Source of the DNA: Holothuria scabra
Taxonomy: Eukaryota > Echinodermata > Holothuroidea > Aspidochirotida > Holothuriidae
DNA length: 64,000 nucleotides
Direction of reading: 5' to 3'
NCBI GenBank assembly: GCA_037179385.1
Contig: CM074188.1
Location: 20,415,318 to 20,479,317, forward strand
Made by a program: the position numbers and the translations under genes. Below are positions 1 through 12,474 of this stretch, in pieces. The notes under the pieces were generated by a model. The model saw only the letters and a list, made by a program, of their open reading frames with translations, was not told the DNA's origin and did no database searches. Numbering within the stretch: the first letter of the stretch is position 1; the number at the start of each line of letters is the position of its first letter.

Positions 1-59
1 CCTTGAAAACTTCCTTTTTGCTTTTATAGACCCTAACTCAAAACCCATACACTGGCCAT

Positions 60-304
60 AAACGGAAATTTATATCTGGCTCATATCTGGTCCAGATATG
101 GAATTGGTATCTGGCTTTCACAAAAATTGGGCAGATAGAACTTGATATAACATAAAGGAATATATGGCCCATATAAAATTTGCTATGGCTCAAATTTTAT
201 ATGGGACAGGTATGGTTCATATATGGTAAATCCATATAGGGGCCATATATGGAATTTGTATCCGGATTTAACAAATATTGGACAGAACTTGATATAACAT
301 AAAG
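60..304. repeat. AT-rich tandem array, left part (147-bp spacing)
   Basis: Two diverged copies of an AT-rich unit rich in ATATGG, CTGG and CCATAT words. The word AACTTGATATAACATAAAG begins at 139 and again at 286, a 147-bp spacing. The second copy is interrupted after base 304 by a hAT-like element and resumes at 2204. Non-coding, satellite-like; unit borders are approximate. Confidence 0.75.
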
Positions 305-2195
305 CAGTGATTTTCAACCTGGGGTCCTGGGACCCCTGGGAGGTCTGTGAAGCTTCTTTGGGGTCTGCGAACGACAAAGGTGTCCTCGGATCCGTAGAAG
401 AAATAGTGGTCCGCAGAAAAATTAGGGGTCAGTGAAAACTAAAGTGCTTTGACAAATTTAGAACGAAAAATCGTAGGCTCATAAAATTACAAACCAGATA
501 CCAATTCGTACTCCTTAACCATTTAAGCATTCTCTTGGCTTGAATAATTTTTGCTAGTAACAGCAGCAGGTAAAGTCCCATTTGATTCCCCGATAGCGAT
601 TTGTTACAATGGAGCAGACGTTAAACAATTTGTGCTACTAAGGAACAATCACATTTGATTTTGAACTTCGTAGTTGCAAAGCAAGTGGGTCAATGGGGTT
701 CTTATACATACACTAGTTGTGTCATATTACATGCGATGCAGTCCAGATTTATATATCCGCTTATAATATTCAGGTCAGTGTTTATCCGCTACGTTATTTT
801 TCTGATCTGCACGCTTCATGGCCTTTGGAAAAAGTAAGTCATTATGTACAACTGAATATTCACACATACAAGTTCTAAGTAATGCCATGCAAGCACCAAA
901 CACAAACAATCTCCTTTCAATGAAAATACGTTCCATAATGGGAAACAATGTACGCAGTTTGAGTGCGTTTGAAGCATACTCAAATGATATTGAAATATTC
1001 ACAAGCTTGATAGCGTAACTGATTACTAAAGAATTACACTAAATACTTTGTTTGTAACTCAGGTTTTCAATTTGCCTTTACTCTCAAAACAATATCCCAT
1101 GAGGTTGGATCTTGATGAAAGGTGTATTTCGATCGAATCTCTTTTCTTGTTGTTGCTTTTTGCTTCTTTTACATTCTTTGTCAGTCCAGGACACAAATGA
1201 CCATATTTTCGCACCGAATAATAACTAAATCACTGGCGTAGCTACGGGGGGGGGGGGGGGGGGGGGGGTAATTGCCCCCCAGATCTGAAAACGAAAAATA
1301 AAATGGATCATTTGATTTCAGACAACTACAGTGTAGTTTCCACAACTCTTCTTTCATGAAATTCCTCATTCCTTCCAACAAAAGCGCAATATCTTTGTTT
1401 GTTGTTTCGAAAGAGCAAAATTTTCTGCGGGCTTTGCGCACCAAAAGTTGCAATTCCTATTGCAGTAGTGCTACCTCATTCCTTCAGTTTGGTTAACTTT
1501 TCCGAGCTACGGAAATGGAAAAATTGGAAATTTGCCATATGTTACACCAGATCATCAAGTGACACAGGCAACTAGAGTGTTTTTTCAGAAATTGTCTTTG
1601 ATAAAATTCCAATTTTTTTCCAAATATGAGCTCTTGATTTTTAAGCTGTAATTGGAGAGCTTCAATTCTTTGGCCTTAGATAACCTCATATGTAGCAACC
1701 ATCGTGTGTTTGGTCGCAGTACAATCTCAAACCTTTTAGTAGGTACTGCAGATTCTTCAGTAATCCCCCAACGTTTCAAATTTCATTACAGGTAGCCCAG
1801 ATTCCAAATATTCCCAGAATTGAAGTTCCATATTTTCAAGTATTTGTTTATTTTGTGTAAAAAGTGGTTGGGCGCCGCAAATCGAGATTCGGGAAAATTG
1901 GTTGCTTGTCTCCTGGAAAATGTCTAGCTCCGCCACTGAATTTAATGATACCAAAAATTTGTACCTGTAATTATGACGCATACTTTGATGAGGAGATTAA
2001 AATTTCACCAATAGGCATACTGTGGTTAAATAATTTGCAACAATTTCTATTTTATATTCAATTACAGTTTACATTTCCTATAATTTGAGTAATATCATCC
2101 GTTTCCGATAACGCGTTAGTCAAGAGATTTCTTTGCCCCGACAGGGGTCCCTCAAAACATTTGGTCCGCGGATGCAAAAAGGTTGAGAACCTAGG
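305..2195. mobile_element. hAT-like non-autonomous DNA transposon (1891 bp)
   Basis: The left end reads CAGTGATTTTCAACCT and the right end AGGTTGAGAACCTAGG, imperfect terminal inverted repeats of the hAT (CAGNG...) type. Both sides carry the same 8-bp target duplication ACATAAAG (297-304 and 2196-2203), the length typical of hAT. The flanks join to re-create the uninterrupted array unit visible at 131-230, so the borders are well supported. No transposase domain could be recognised; the frames inside are short. About 708 bp of its length is a later nested insertion (1231-1938). It is therefore a non-autonomous or internally decayed copy. Family name unknown. Confidence 0.85.
1231..1938. mobile_element. 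Nested hAT-like MITE with 23-G tract
   Basis: The left end CACTGGCGTAGCTACGGGGG and the right end, read on the minus strand as CAGTGGCGGAGCTAGACATT, form imperfect terminal inverted repeats. The flanking octamers AACTAAAT (1223-1230) and AATTTAAT (1939-1946) match at 6 of 8 positions, as expected for an aged hAT duplication. A run of 23 G (1246-1268) lies just inside the left end. No coding capacity is recognised. It sits inside the larger 305-2195 element and so is the younger insertion. Confidence 0.65.
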
Positions 2196-2350
2196 ACATA
2201 AAGGAATATATGACCCATATAAATTTGATATGGCTCAAATTTTATTTGGGACAGAAATGGTGCATATATGTCACATAAAGGGATCTTATATCCAGGCCAT
2301 ATCTGGACCATGTATGTCTACGTCTGCACAAAACTTTATAAGAGCACTTA
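2196..2350. repeat. Continuation of the AT-rich array after the insertion
   Basis: Starts with the right target duplication and continues a unit matching 149-250 (AATATATG.CCCATATAAA, then TATGGCTCAAATTTTAT). This is the other half of the unit split by the hAT-like element. Confidence 0.75.
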
Positions 2351-2799
2351 CCTTTGTGTAAAACGTACCAGAAGCCTTGCTTAGCCACTATAATGTAAGG
2401 ACCATCTGAACATTTCTAACAAGGTTAAATGCCCATTGTATTAAACTGGTTTAAGTATTTGGAGTGGTTAAATAACTCAATAGTGAAGAACAAAACTGCT
2501 TTGAAATTTCTATTTTTAAATATTCCTCTATTTCTGCATTGTTGGTTTAAATAACCGTATGGGGCAATAGTCCAACATAAAATTTGTTGAAGGTTTTGTG
2601 ATTGCTTTATATTTTACTTCCTCAATCATAACAAAAGAAAATCAGGGGTTGCAATTCCTGACCACGCCCACATTGCAAAGTTATTTGCATATGTTGGTAT
2701 CATTTAGCTGAACATGGTTTGAATGCTATGAATTTGGTCTGCTGATACTTATTCAGATTCCAAAGAATGCCTTTTTGTAGGCCAGGTACACAAATGAAC
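2351..2799. other. No feature recognised
   Basis: AT-rich sequence between two blocks of the array. No convincing frame, inverted repeat or tandem structure was seen. Confidence 0.4.
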
Positions 2800-3520
2800 C
2801 CATAAAGTATAAGTATGGCCATACAAAAAGTTAATATGTATATCTGGCATGGTACTTTAATCGGTTATATCTGGCTTTTTATGGTTATATAAAACGTGAT
2901 TTACACATCTGGACTGGCATTTCATCAAGTTATATCTGGCTTGATATGGCCATCTAAAACTTTATTAACATAATAATCTGGACTGACACCTCATTACGTT
3001 ACATCCGAGTCTGGCTTATGGCCATCTAAAACTTCCTTTACACATCTGGACTGGTTTCTAATCAAGTTATATCTGGTTTGATATGGCCATCTAAAGCTGT
3101 ATTTTCATATCTGGTCTGGCATTTCATCAATTAATATATGACTTCTTATGGCCATATAAAACTTTATATAGGTATCTGTACTGGCATTTAATCAAGTTTA
3201 CCTGGCTTAATATGGCCGTATAAAACTTTATTTGCCTATCTGGAACTGAAAAGGCATTTCATCAAATGATATGTGGTTGATATGGCCATATGAAACTTTA
3301 TTTACACATTTGGAGTGACATTTCATCAAGTTAGATCTTGATTGATATGGCCGTATAAAACTTTATTTGCATATCTGGAAAGGCATTTCTTCAGCTTATA
3401 TTTTGGCCTGATATGGCCATATAAAAATGATATAATTTATCAAGATGTCTCTATAAGGTTGTATATCTGGCTTCATATGGCCATATAAAAAATTATTACA
3501 GCCAGACATGTCCAAATATA
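2800..3520. repeat. AT-rich tandem repeat, 64-70-bp unit, about 10 copies
   Basis: Units follow the pattern ATATGGCCATATAAAACTTT, then about 10 bases, then CTGGACTGGCATTTCATCAA and TTATATCTGGCTTG. The CTGG anchor recurs at about 2910, 2979, 3047, 3112, 3177, 3241, 3311 and 3376, giving spacings of 64-70 bp. The units are diverged by substitutions and small indels, so the array is old. It shares its vocabulary with the 147-bp units at the left edge. Confidence 0.85.
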
Positions 3521-3689
3521 AGACAGATTTTTAGTAAATTTTGAGTAAGGGGCATGATACACAGAGAGAGAGAGCTTATTTAATTACATCGCCCCATAAG
3601 AGTAAGAATGTTATCACACCATTGCACCAGGTGCAGTAACTTTAAGAAAAACAAAGAAATACCGAGTCTGTAACTTGAGTAGTGGAACA

Positions 3690-3850
3690 ATGTCATCACA
3701 AATTATTGCACAATGTTTCATTTTAAGTTGAGTGAATAAACATCACCATTTTATATCTCAAATCAGGAATGTCCTATGAAGATGGGAGTTGCACTATTAG
3801 AATTCATTTTGCTTGTTCTTTAATATATATTTTTGGAATTTTTCGACTTG
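3690..3850. repeat. Dispersed repeat, copy 1 of 2
   Basis: About 160 bp that matches 46185-46345 in the same orientation. Shared blocks include an ATCACAAATTATTGCaCAAT-like block, ATTTTATATCTCA and AAAGATGG/GAAGATGGGA. Identity of the family is unknown. Confidence 0.6.
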
Positions 3851-4857
3851 GGGTACACTTTAAAATTTTCTAGGGTACCTCTATACAGAGTGACAATATT
3901 CTTTGGTTTGAAAAGAAAGCTTCCTAGAGTTGTAGTTTCTCGCCTCTCAGTCTTTAGGCTAAGATCATGTGTAGCGTCCGTTTTTCTTAGTCATTTAAAA
4001 ACAGAGCCAAACATTACAGACACCAGGGAGAACTCCCTGCAGATACATGATGTAGAGATCTGAAGGTCAAGAGGATGGTTATGCTAATTCTGTTGATCTC
4101 CTGAGGGACATTGACTTCTTTGGGGACCAGAGCTCCTTCAAGAGAAAACGTAAAGGAGAAATACTGTCTATTACTTGAAGTAGTGTTGTAGACTGTCCTG
4201 TTTCATGTTTGTCTCTTGAGAGTCATGTGACGAAATTTTCTCCTCATTTTTGAAATTAACCAGGAGTAACTGCTTACCTCGAATATGCATTAATACTACA
4301 GTCCTAAAATATTATGAAAGGTACTTTGAAGAATAATAAGTCTAGAAGAGAAATGTGACATTTAGCTGTAGTTTCAAAGTAAGTTTGGAACGTCTGCTCT
4401 TGCCCTTTAATTTTCCAAACTGGTCTCTTCACTTAATGGTCAAGAGGATTTTTGGAAATATAAGAATTTCCTGTTGAATTTTAGGAAAAAGCGTATCACA
4501 CCAACTACATGCAATTATTATATTTAATTTATACTACGTAAATGTAAAACATTCAAACCAAAACAAATACCGTAATTGAAATCGACCAAAAGAAAAATAC
4601 ATGAACCAGAATTTCAGAAGAAAAAACGTGATCAAAATGCGAAATCATTAGTCAAGAATGTAAATACAAACTAAGATTCCTATGTACAAGCTACCTGTTA
4701 GCAGGTTAGTAAACATAATCATTCTGTTACATTTTGCTTTGGACAGTGATTTACGGTTTATAGAAATTTCACTATTTTCAACCAAAACTTTTATGCCAAC
4801 GCACGGCTAAACACAAAAGCCAATCCGTAGGAGAGGTTTCAGAATGTGCTCTAAAAT

Positions 4858-4942
4858 TTTAGGGTGTTTCTCATGACGTCATAAATGGTAAGTCACACCC
4901 ACTACCGGGCAAAAATCAGCAGTCATTTAAAGAAACCCTAAG
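4858..4942. mobile_element. Short inverted-repeat element carrying TGACGTCA
   Basis: The left TTTTAGGGTGTTTCTCATGA and the right part read in reverse (AGCTTAGGGTTTCTTTAAAT) form imperfect arms about 85 bp apart. TGACGTCA lies at 4874-4881 just inside the left arm. It resembles a very short MITE; no target duplication was established. Confidence 0.4.
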
Positions 4943-5464
4943 CTATAGGATTTCTCAGTGGTCATCATGTCACTTCGATCACGAACTCTGCTGTTATCCC
5001 TCGAAGTGCTTACTACAATACAATTTTTGACGCGCAGTCAAGAAAGGAGCGGGGCTTGTGATGTTAGTAGAGGTAGTTCCAGAGAAGTCCCAAGCTTTAG
5101 CTGAAGCTTAGGATTGCTATGAGGAATCTGCATGTAAATGGTTACCACGAGGAGCACTATTTTCTATCTGATCAATGTAGAATATGTGCACAACTCCTTG
5201 GTCAAGCGCGAATCTGTACGGTATATGCTGGCACGTCATTTTGTTCTTACGAGAACTCTTAAACGTGAATGAAGTTGAACAAAACACTTTGCTAAAACTT
5301 TTTCACTCGTAAATACAACTGAAAGATAGGTTGCGTAAGTCAGACGAAAGGGTTTGTTCGTAAATTATCGTTGTGGATCCGGCCTCTGTGTTCCATTAAA
5401 CTAAGATTTACTTCCATGCAGCATCAAGAATATTTCTAGAAAGCCTATAGCCATCAGGGTCATT

Positions 5465-5640
5465 CATTTCTTCAAACAAATGACGTCACGGCTGCTAGAC
5501 AACATTGTTCATGAGGTGAGCTCACATTCTGAAATGTTAGTTTTGTACATTTCGCTTGCACACGCAAAACTGCACAACACGCATATATGTTCCTGCGCAT
5601 GCTCTATCCCAACCAGTGACGTAACCGTCAATGAGTCCAT
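5465..5640. repeat. Dispersed repeat B, copy 1 (partner near 39.9-40.1 kb)
   Basis: Matches 39905-40120 in the same orientation. Shared blocks include AAACAAATG.CGT, ATGAGGTG, GAAATGTT, GCATATATGTTCCTG/GCATATGTTCCTG and AACCAGTGAC. It contains TGACGTCA at 5481-5488. The short frames here follow the repeat and are not taken as genes. Confidence 0.55.
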
Positions 5641-5773
5641 GGTACTTTTGTTTGGAATTAAGAGTATGCTACCCTTACAAAGATGTGTTCGGCGGGTCAG
5701 GCGATGTAAAAAAATCCTGCTATAAAAAAAAATATACATACAAAATACAAAAATATACTGTTTCGCTCACCTA

Positions 5774-5929
5774 CTCTCTTAAATCGTAAGATTTAAAATA
5801 TTGCAGTTTAAATCTAAAAGGGTGAAATTAGTGACCAATCGGGCGTTAGATTGGCCACTAATTCCATTCTTTTAGATTTATTTTAACTCTATTAGACTAA
5901 TTTTAAATCTATTGATTTAAGAGATTACA
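5774..5929. mobile_element. Foldback (hairpin) MITE-like element, about 156 bp
   Basis: The left arm begins CTCTCTTAAATC and the right arm ends GATTTAAGAGATTAC. Inside, AATTAGTGACCAATC faces GATTGGCCACTAATT across the centre GGGCGTTA (about 5845). AATCTAAAAG and CTTTTAGATT also pair. The whole segment can fold into one long imperfect hairpin, typical of non-autonomous DNA elements. Confidence 0.7.
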
Positions 5930-6400
5930 CTCCCCGTCAAAAGTAAATTAAACAAGTCACTTCCCCATTCAATATGACTACAATCTTGTAATTATCAGAT
6001 ATGGCATTAATTGAGAGGTGGCGAGGGTGTTCCAAGTGGAGTTTGAGAGATCGTGAGTGCATTTTATCACTGCATCAGCGATTTTTATTTCATTTGTTTT
6101 ATTGGATATTGTAGCCTACAATACCTGAACAAAAGTTTAAGAGGCAAGCACCACTCCATATATCAACTGTGAAGTCTCAAATTAAATTTGAACCGTCACA
6201 ACATTGAGCAGAGGTTGTAAATGGGAGAGGCTGATCTCACTTTTGCCTGTTATACCTGTATTGAATTTGCTTAGGGTTGCCTGGAGGTAAGAACCTGTGA
6301 AAGGGTATTCTAAGATTTTAAAAACACTTATAAATCACACGTAACACTTAATTAACAATTAAACGTGTAAACGGGAATCTTTGTGCAAAGAAGGTAAAGG

Positions 6401-6531
6401 ACATGTTAATTTGACGCGTTATCGGTGAGGCAATACGTTGAAATGTAAATGTTGTTTAACGTCAGGCAATGTTAAAGTATGATAAAAACCCCTCAACATG
6501 TAAATTGCCCCACTGATAACGCGTTAATGTG
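6401..6531. mobile_element. Foldback element with ACGCGTTAT-containing arms
   Basis: The left arm (6401-6434, including GACGCGTTATCGGTGAGGCA) pairs with the right arm (6504-6531, ATTGCCCCACTGATAACGCG). About 70 bp separates them. It is likely a MITE or the ends of one; no target duplication was determined. Confidence 0.55.
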
Positions 6532-6779
6532 TTAATAAAGGAATAATTCATATACCTTAACTGTACAATTACAAAATGAACCATCAACACGTTCAGTTCA
6601 AGAGTTAGCTAAGTGTTAAGCGTTATTTTTTCACTGAAGGCAACGTTTGAATTTTGACAAAGCTGTTGCTTGTCTAGAGATAGGTGTTTCTTTAGCATTT
6701 TCACATGAGAAGAAACAATTAAGGGAGAGTTGAAGCGAAAATTCAATCTTTATATGCGAAAGAGAAACCAAATCAATAC

Positions 6780-7260
6780 AGTGTGGTGAAATTTCAATTC
6801 AAATCGGACATTCATATCTCGAGATATCAGCAAATGAAGTTACTAGATTTGTCTCAAAGTGAACTTGAGGGCAGCCGAGGTTATGTCAGTTCCTCACCTT
6901 GACAAGAAATGTTGTTTTTTTTCCGACTGTTGTGTTGACCTTGATTTTCATTATGAAAACGACCCCTCCCCCGTGGGGAGGACAAAGTTTGAAAACTTCT
7001 CATGCCACTTATGCAATCACATTTTGAGAATGTGGAATTGCTGCGGAGAAAATAGGATGTAAAGTTTAAAGAAAAACAAGAGAATGACCATCAATGTGAG
7101 GATACGATGACGATGACGATAACAAGTCCGCTTTGTTTTGAAAATGTGACAACTTGACTTGCTTATATCTTGAGAACCACATATCAGATTTCAATGCAAA
7201 TTTCACCAAAATGCTTAGATTAAGTACTTCTCCAACATATCAAAACAAGATATGACCTTA
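6780..7260 (-). repeat. Dispersed repeat A, copy 1 (minus orientation)
   Basis: The reverse complement matches 39340-39780. Shared blocks, read on the minus strand, are GCATTTTGGT.AAATTTGCAT, TGAAATC.GAT.TTTGGTTCTCAAGAT (interrupted match) and, at the other end, CTCGAGAT.....AAATGAAGTTA. The segment is about 480 bp with diverged interior. Function unknown. Confidence 0.6.
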
Positions 7261-9382
7261 AAACACCCCTTTTAAGGAAACAATAAAAGCGATGATTTGA
7301 AAATGAATAAGTGTAAGAAGGGTACTTCTTGTTAAAACAGCGGGAGAGCAATAAGACAACATTGGATGTGAGTCAGGTATGAAAGCTTTGCATACAATAT
7401 CTAGGCATTACGTCCTTAGGAAAGTTAGTAGTCAGACAAAGTTGTGAAGGGACGAGATAGTTCCCACGGGAAAAAAGTATTTTCTAGGGAAGGGGTATGT
7501 TTAATCAGTTTTGTTGAGCATTGTAACCAAAATGCTATCGTCTTTCTTTTACCATGGCTCCATGGCCGTACGGGGCGGGAAGCCGCGATCTCAATCAACC
7601 ACAACATGATCGACACAAGCTAAAGAGAGTTTTTTTTAAAGATGTTCAAAGTATTACTATGCAGCACTTTAAGCTAATAAGAAAGTACCGTGGCGGTTCT
7701 TCTCTGTGGTTGTTCTTTTTTTTTCCTTGAAAAGTTCATAAATTGTATTTTTGGTTCAAAAATGTTTTGAACCTGTTGCAGTTTGAAATTGAACGCGTGT
7801 CTCAGTGTTCGAAATGTGACTTTCCAATAATCTGTGTTGCTGCTCAAAACCATTTTTCTTAATTTGTACACGTCTAGAAAATTTTTCAATTTATTGGAAA
7901 AGGAATTGGTGAAGTCCAACCTGCAAACTATGATGGATTTTTTAAGAGATGCTGATACGCCTTAAATCCGATAAGTGCACTTCCATCTCTTCTAATAGGT
8001 TGCATTGGTTCTTGACTCTTCTTGGCTTTTTTCACAGAGTAAAAGGAAAACGGTATAAACCATCCTCTCATCGTTTTATGAAACAATTTAACGGGCTCTT
8101 GTCTCCTATTAGATTTTACTTTTATGTTTTAAAGCGAGTTAGCAGTTGTCACAACCATTTTGTCACTCGAGCTTAACAAAAATGTAACAAGGTTACCTCG
8201 TCTAAGGGGTTGGTGTAGAGGGGCGGTGATATTCGAACAACAGTCAGGGCTCGAATAGGGGTAACATTTGAATATTTGAAGGACGTTAGAATTTGCATTG
8301 GTGTAATATCTGGGGAACTATTCCAAAAAAATGAAAAAAGAAAAAAATTGAAAAATTTGATAAATTTTACAGACAACGGGAGTAAATCAGACGCTTCTGA
8401 CAAGTTTAAGAATTTCTGAAGGCAGAATATTTTGGGTGCAGTATCGAAGCAGTGTAGTGGAATACGCTGAAAGGTTTGAAATATTTCGCAGATTGAGGAA
8501 ACAGATAAAGTCCCTTACGTAAGAAGGCCCTACTTCAACTTAAAGTAGACGTATGTGATGTGTCGTTTTAATTAATTAATTTAATGACCCCCATAAAATT
8601 CTCGACTTAATCCATCATTAATACCAAACTGCCAAACATGGTTAACCTTGCTCTTAATTAGGCAAATTTCTGATCATTTTCCTCTTTGAATTAAATTAAT
8701 CACATCATTGAAAAAAAAAATCAAAGTAACTACTACTTAATAATAAAAACCGGGAATGGCAGTTCCCGCTAACCGAGGAGGCTACGATTTTTCAAACTTT
8801 TGTGTTAGTGTTCCGTTCCAGCCTCTGGTGGCGCTCCACTCAAATAGTGCTGCTGGGAAATATTTTTCATTCTGCCATAAAACGAACATGCCACCCCACC
8901 TTCTGGCAAATTCTAGGTATGGTATAGTTGAGCAAATTACAATTCATAACAAAGTTTTGACATGCTTCATAGTGGAAACAAAACAAGGGGTTTTTGTAAA
9001 CTACTTGATCTAGGGGCGGGAGCATATTTTTGGCCATAGCAAATTTTGTAAACCTCCTTATTTCTGTTAAAAATATCTATCAATGTTTCATAAATAGAAA
9101 TGGCGTTTTCGAAGGTCACAAAGGATATTTATTTTTACATGAACCCTAAAACACAGTATCAAAATTGTTGTAATATGATTTAATAAAAATAATGAAAATA
9201 GATATACCGAAACATATTCATACGCCTGGGGTGACTGTATTTTTTCTTCAAAATGATCAATAAGTCATGGCCAAAGGTCAATAGGATAATGATCACTGAA
9301 CATTGTGTACCGGTAAAAATTAGTGCCTAGGACTTCCAGAGGTGCTTTCCTTAGGTACCCTGAGGTTAGGTTAGACGGAGTT
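7261..9382. other. Mostly featureless AT-rich stretch
   Basis: No frame here shows convincing coding character. A DR1-like GGCCAAAGGTCA occurs near 9272. The frame starting at 8756 (85 codons) has a real ATG but no supporting signal and was not called. Confidence 0.3.
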
Positions 9383-9600
9383 TCCAACCAATTGGTTCAG
9401 GTCGAGCCGGCCGCGGTCTTTTTCCAGTTATGACTCACTGGCTTGTTTCCTTACTCTATATTTTATGATGAGCATCAAGCACAATGACAGTAGGTTCCGT
9501 TTTTACAGTCTTCGGTATGACTCGTCCATGACTCGAACTCTCGACTGTACGTGCCGACTGCACGGTCTGACGCTCAAACCATTTTACCATGCTGTCGGTA
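9383..9600 (-). repeat. tRNA-derived SINE, copy 1 of 4
   Basis: Read on the minus strand it starts with a tRNA-like head: GCATGGTAAAATGGTTTGAG resembles a D-arm with A box, followed about 35 bases later by GAGTTCGAGTC, a B-box-like TpsiC arm. The body shares CACAATG.CAGTAGGTTCC, CTCACTGGCTTGTTT and CCAACCAATTGG (plus-strand wording) with copies at 38.1, 50.5 and 59.0 kb. This copy has the best preserved head. The poly-A or other 3' tail was not delimited. Confidence 0.7.
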
Positions 9601-10083
9601 TCCTGAGGAACCACAGTGGAGAATGTATACACAGACAAAGTATAGACAATAACAGGGTATTAAAGTGATATTTTGTGTTTCATAAAAGGGGAAATAAAAT
9701 TATATGAGGTTTTTCATTTTCCGTGAATGATATCTTTCATAACTCGATGAACCATGACAGTAAGAGTATTTGAATTAAGTGAAAAGACAGCAGAATGCCA
9801 GATTGTCTGAAAAACGATTCGTCATTATAGCCTGCTTACACCACGCCTATGTTAATACAAATGAATATTCAAAGGGCCACATGAGCTATGTTTCTAGCCT
9901 TCGAAGTACCGTATGCTATGGTTTTTGTGCAAGCACATGGGTGAGGAAGTTTGGAGTAGTACTTTCACTGTAGGCAGACCTTCCCGCTTTCGGCAGAAAA
10001 AGTAGTGATTTAGGAGCAGGACTACGGTCTGGCGTTTAGTAATTAAAAAATAAATACTTACTTTTTGGTACGGTCCTCCCGGT

Positions 10084-10497
10084 ATGTTGCTTCCATTACA
10101 TCTCCCTGTTTATTACACACAGTCATTTTCAGCTACAGTATTTAATTCTGCCATGCTTCTAAATGCAGCACCGACAACCGCTAGTGCAAGTAACGACACT
10201 TTTGAAAAAAAAAAAAACAGTCGAAGGTCTCAGATTTTACAAATCAAACAGTTTCTCGCGAGGTATGAGCAAGAGGAATTTTAATCACCCACACCGACAC
10301 TGGCGTAATTTAATGTACCAAACAACCATTATAATCAGCGTAATCATTGCCCAGCACACCATAATTCGAAATGGATTCTTCATCACAGAACATACTCACT
10401 CTATGTTGAGACACTTCAAACAAAACACATAATCAAGTGCGTGAGATACCATCAACCTTTTGATATCCAAAAGATAGAGGATATTTAAATCTTACTT
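10084..10497. other. No feature recognised
   Basis: Overlapping short frames (66 and 89 codons) occur here, but composition and the A9-A12 run near 10207 give no support for coding. Confidence 0.3.
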
Positions 10498-10974
10498 TTA
10501 AGGGGTATTAGAATCTTCCATAACCCTTCCGGTCTGTGGCCTCGCACCATGTAGGGCAGGGGTAAACAAATCTTTGACTGTCGTTCCTACATCACTTCGA
10601 ATCAACATTTCAACAACATTGCAAGACATTTTTTGAATCATCTCGCCTCCTGAAAATGCTTTACTCCCCACCCCGTCAAATTGTTGTTTTCCAGGAAGTC
10701 TGCCATGACCCCTAAGAAGATGACTTTGATCACGAATCATGGAAGATGGTACGCGAGCTGCAACAAAAAAGCTCTGTATTTTCGAATTCACTCTTTCTAT
10801 TGTTACTTTTGGTTTGATTGTGTTTTTACGGCCCAACTGCTTTAAAGGGTATGAACAGTCGCCCCAAACTTTTTTTGAAGCATCAGTTAATTCCACAATT
10901 TTTCTCTTACTTCCCTTTAAAGTATCTGTAATAACATTTTGGGACTTAAATGTTGTATACTCAAGGTACATCAA
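10498..10974 (-). CDS. Unrecognised 157-158-codon reading frame
   Basis: This is the longest frame in the window that is not made of simple repeat. An ATG at 10971 (minus strand) opens a frame of about 157 residues. The product is lysine-, serine- and valine-rich and basic; no signal peptide, membrane segment, zinc finger or catalytic motif was recognised. The N-terminal two thirds (up to about residue 125) has a plausible globular composition; the C-terminal end is rich in G, R and P. No AATAAA was seen close behind the stop. It could be a real single-exon gene, an exon, a transposon-derived relic, or chance. A search against related genomes for purifying selection would decide. Confidence 0.3.
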   Translation of the reverse strand: MMYLEYTTFKSQNVITDTLKGSKRKIVELTDASKKVWGDCSYPLKQLGRKNTIKPKVTIERVNSKIQSFFVAARVPSSMIRDQSHLLRGHGRLPGKQQFDGVGSKAFSGGEMIQKMSCNVVEMLIRSDVGTTVKDLFTPALHGARPQTGRVMEDSNTP

Positions 10975-10984
10975 GCAGTAACTC

Positions 10985-12474
10985 CTATTGAAATTTACAG
11001 TTCAGGAGGAAAAAATATTGAGACATGATCCTTTAGACCCAATCATGAAACAATACACTATTCCAATTCAATTCGGAATGACTGAGTTTCCCCTTTCACT
11101 CTTGTTTAATTTAACCCCCCCCCCCTCAAATATGTAGTTGTGGGTCACTGCATATAAATTTTTAATTTACATTTCATGTGACCCGTTTTTCAGAAGTGTG
11201 AGCAGGAATTGTGAGGATTACAGGCCGAACGGTGAACTTCCCGATTGAAATGGATAGGATCTACCAGAGTTCGCAGTTTTTTGCCCTCAAAATTGGCTAA
11301 ACGCAAAAATGGTTTCCAAAATAGCCATTACGGAAGGAGATGGTGCATCACCAGGGGGGGGGGGGGAGATGGGCTCTTTTGCTCTTTATTGCTGATGACT
11401 CTAATTTTATATATCGTGTCTTAACAACAAAATACAGCCTTACAGACAAATCCAACCAGTGCTTATGTTTAGTGACTGTAAGCAGTCGTTGTAGTGGGGT
11501 CCAACAGCCTTAGATCGTCTCCTTTTAATGGCTTCATGAATTTAAAATCCTCATATTCAGTGAAATTGAAGGAATCAATATACAATTCATTGCACAACCA
11601 TCTATGATACAGGTGAACAAGAAAAATGAAAGATTAAAAGTTTAGAGACCCCAGTAATGGCCGACTGATATCAGACCTTCACTTGCTGTCCGGATTCGTC
11701 TACAAAATAAACAATGCTTGAAATGAATAATAAAATATAAAAGCATGGGAGAGAAAAGCAATATAGGAAGCAAAGATAATATAGATCATTTGGATGTGAC
11801 GAAATAAGACAAGAAACATATCCATCCAAGGAAGCTAAATTTTCGTTTTTGATTTACCATTTGGAAAGGAACACATCAATAGAACGGTTTCTGAAGGCGG
11901 AGGTTAGCAGATTTGAATATTCGCTGTTCTGAGGGGAGGAGTCCAAAGGCAGCGTGTTTTCCTCCTTTTGGGATGTTTTTTTGTTTTCCTTAGAATGACT
12001 GAGATTCAGATTTTTTTTATCCTCGAAGCATTTTGAAACACGTCGAATGGCCAGTAGGGGGGCCTTCCTGTTTTTTGGTCAGATCAGATCAGCCAACTTC
12101 CGCTTGATATTCCCCGACTAGCTAAGTTCCGAAGATTTCTTCCATAGGTGAGGCCATGCTCCCCTCCCCATTGTTCCTGCTACTGGTTTGGGTTTTGTTT
12201 TTACAAAGAATAGCGGCAATGAGGAAAAAATGAAAAAAAAAATAACGAAAGCTGAACAAAAATTTACATTTCTTTCAACAAAAATCCATTAACGTAACTC
12301 CCCGTTTAATTGTAGTACACTTGGGTCTCATATTTCTTAAATGAGTCTATTATTATAACTGATTGATAAACGTATTAAACTTTTGACAATCTTCGCTTTA
12401 CTCCCTCGTAAAAATGGTAACATTTTGTAAATACATTCGTTAAGATCACTTCAAAAAGGAAATAATTCTCTTCG
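10985..12474. other. No gene recognised; two homopolymer tracts
   Basis: Contains C11 at 11115-11125 and G13 at 11354-11366, otherwise AT-rich sequence without convincing frames or repeats. Confidence 0.35.

Noticed and set aside
818..1018. 66-codon frame inside the hAT-like element as a transposase remnant
   Set aside because: No transposase motif recognised and overlapping frame on the other strand.
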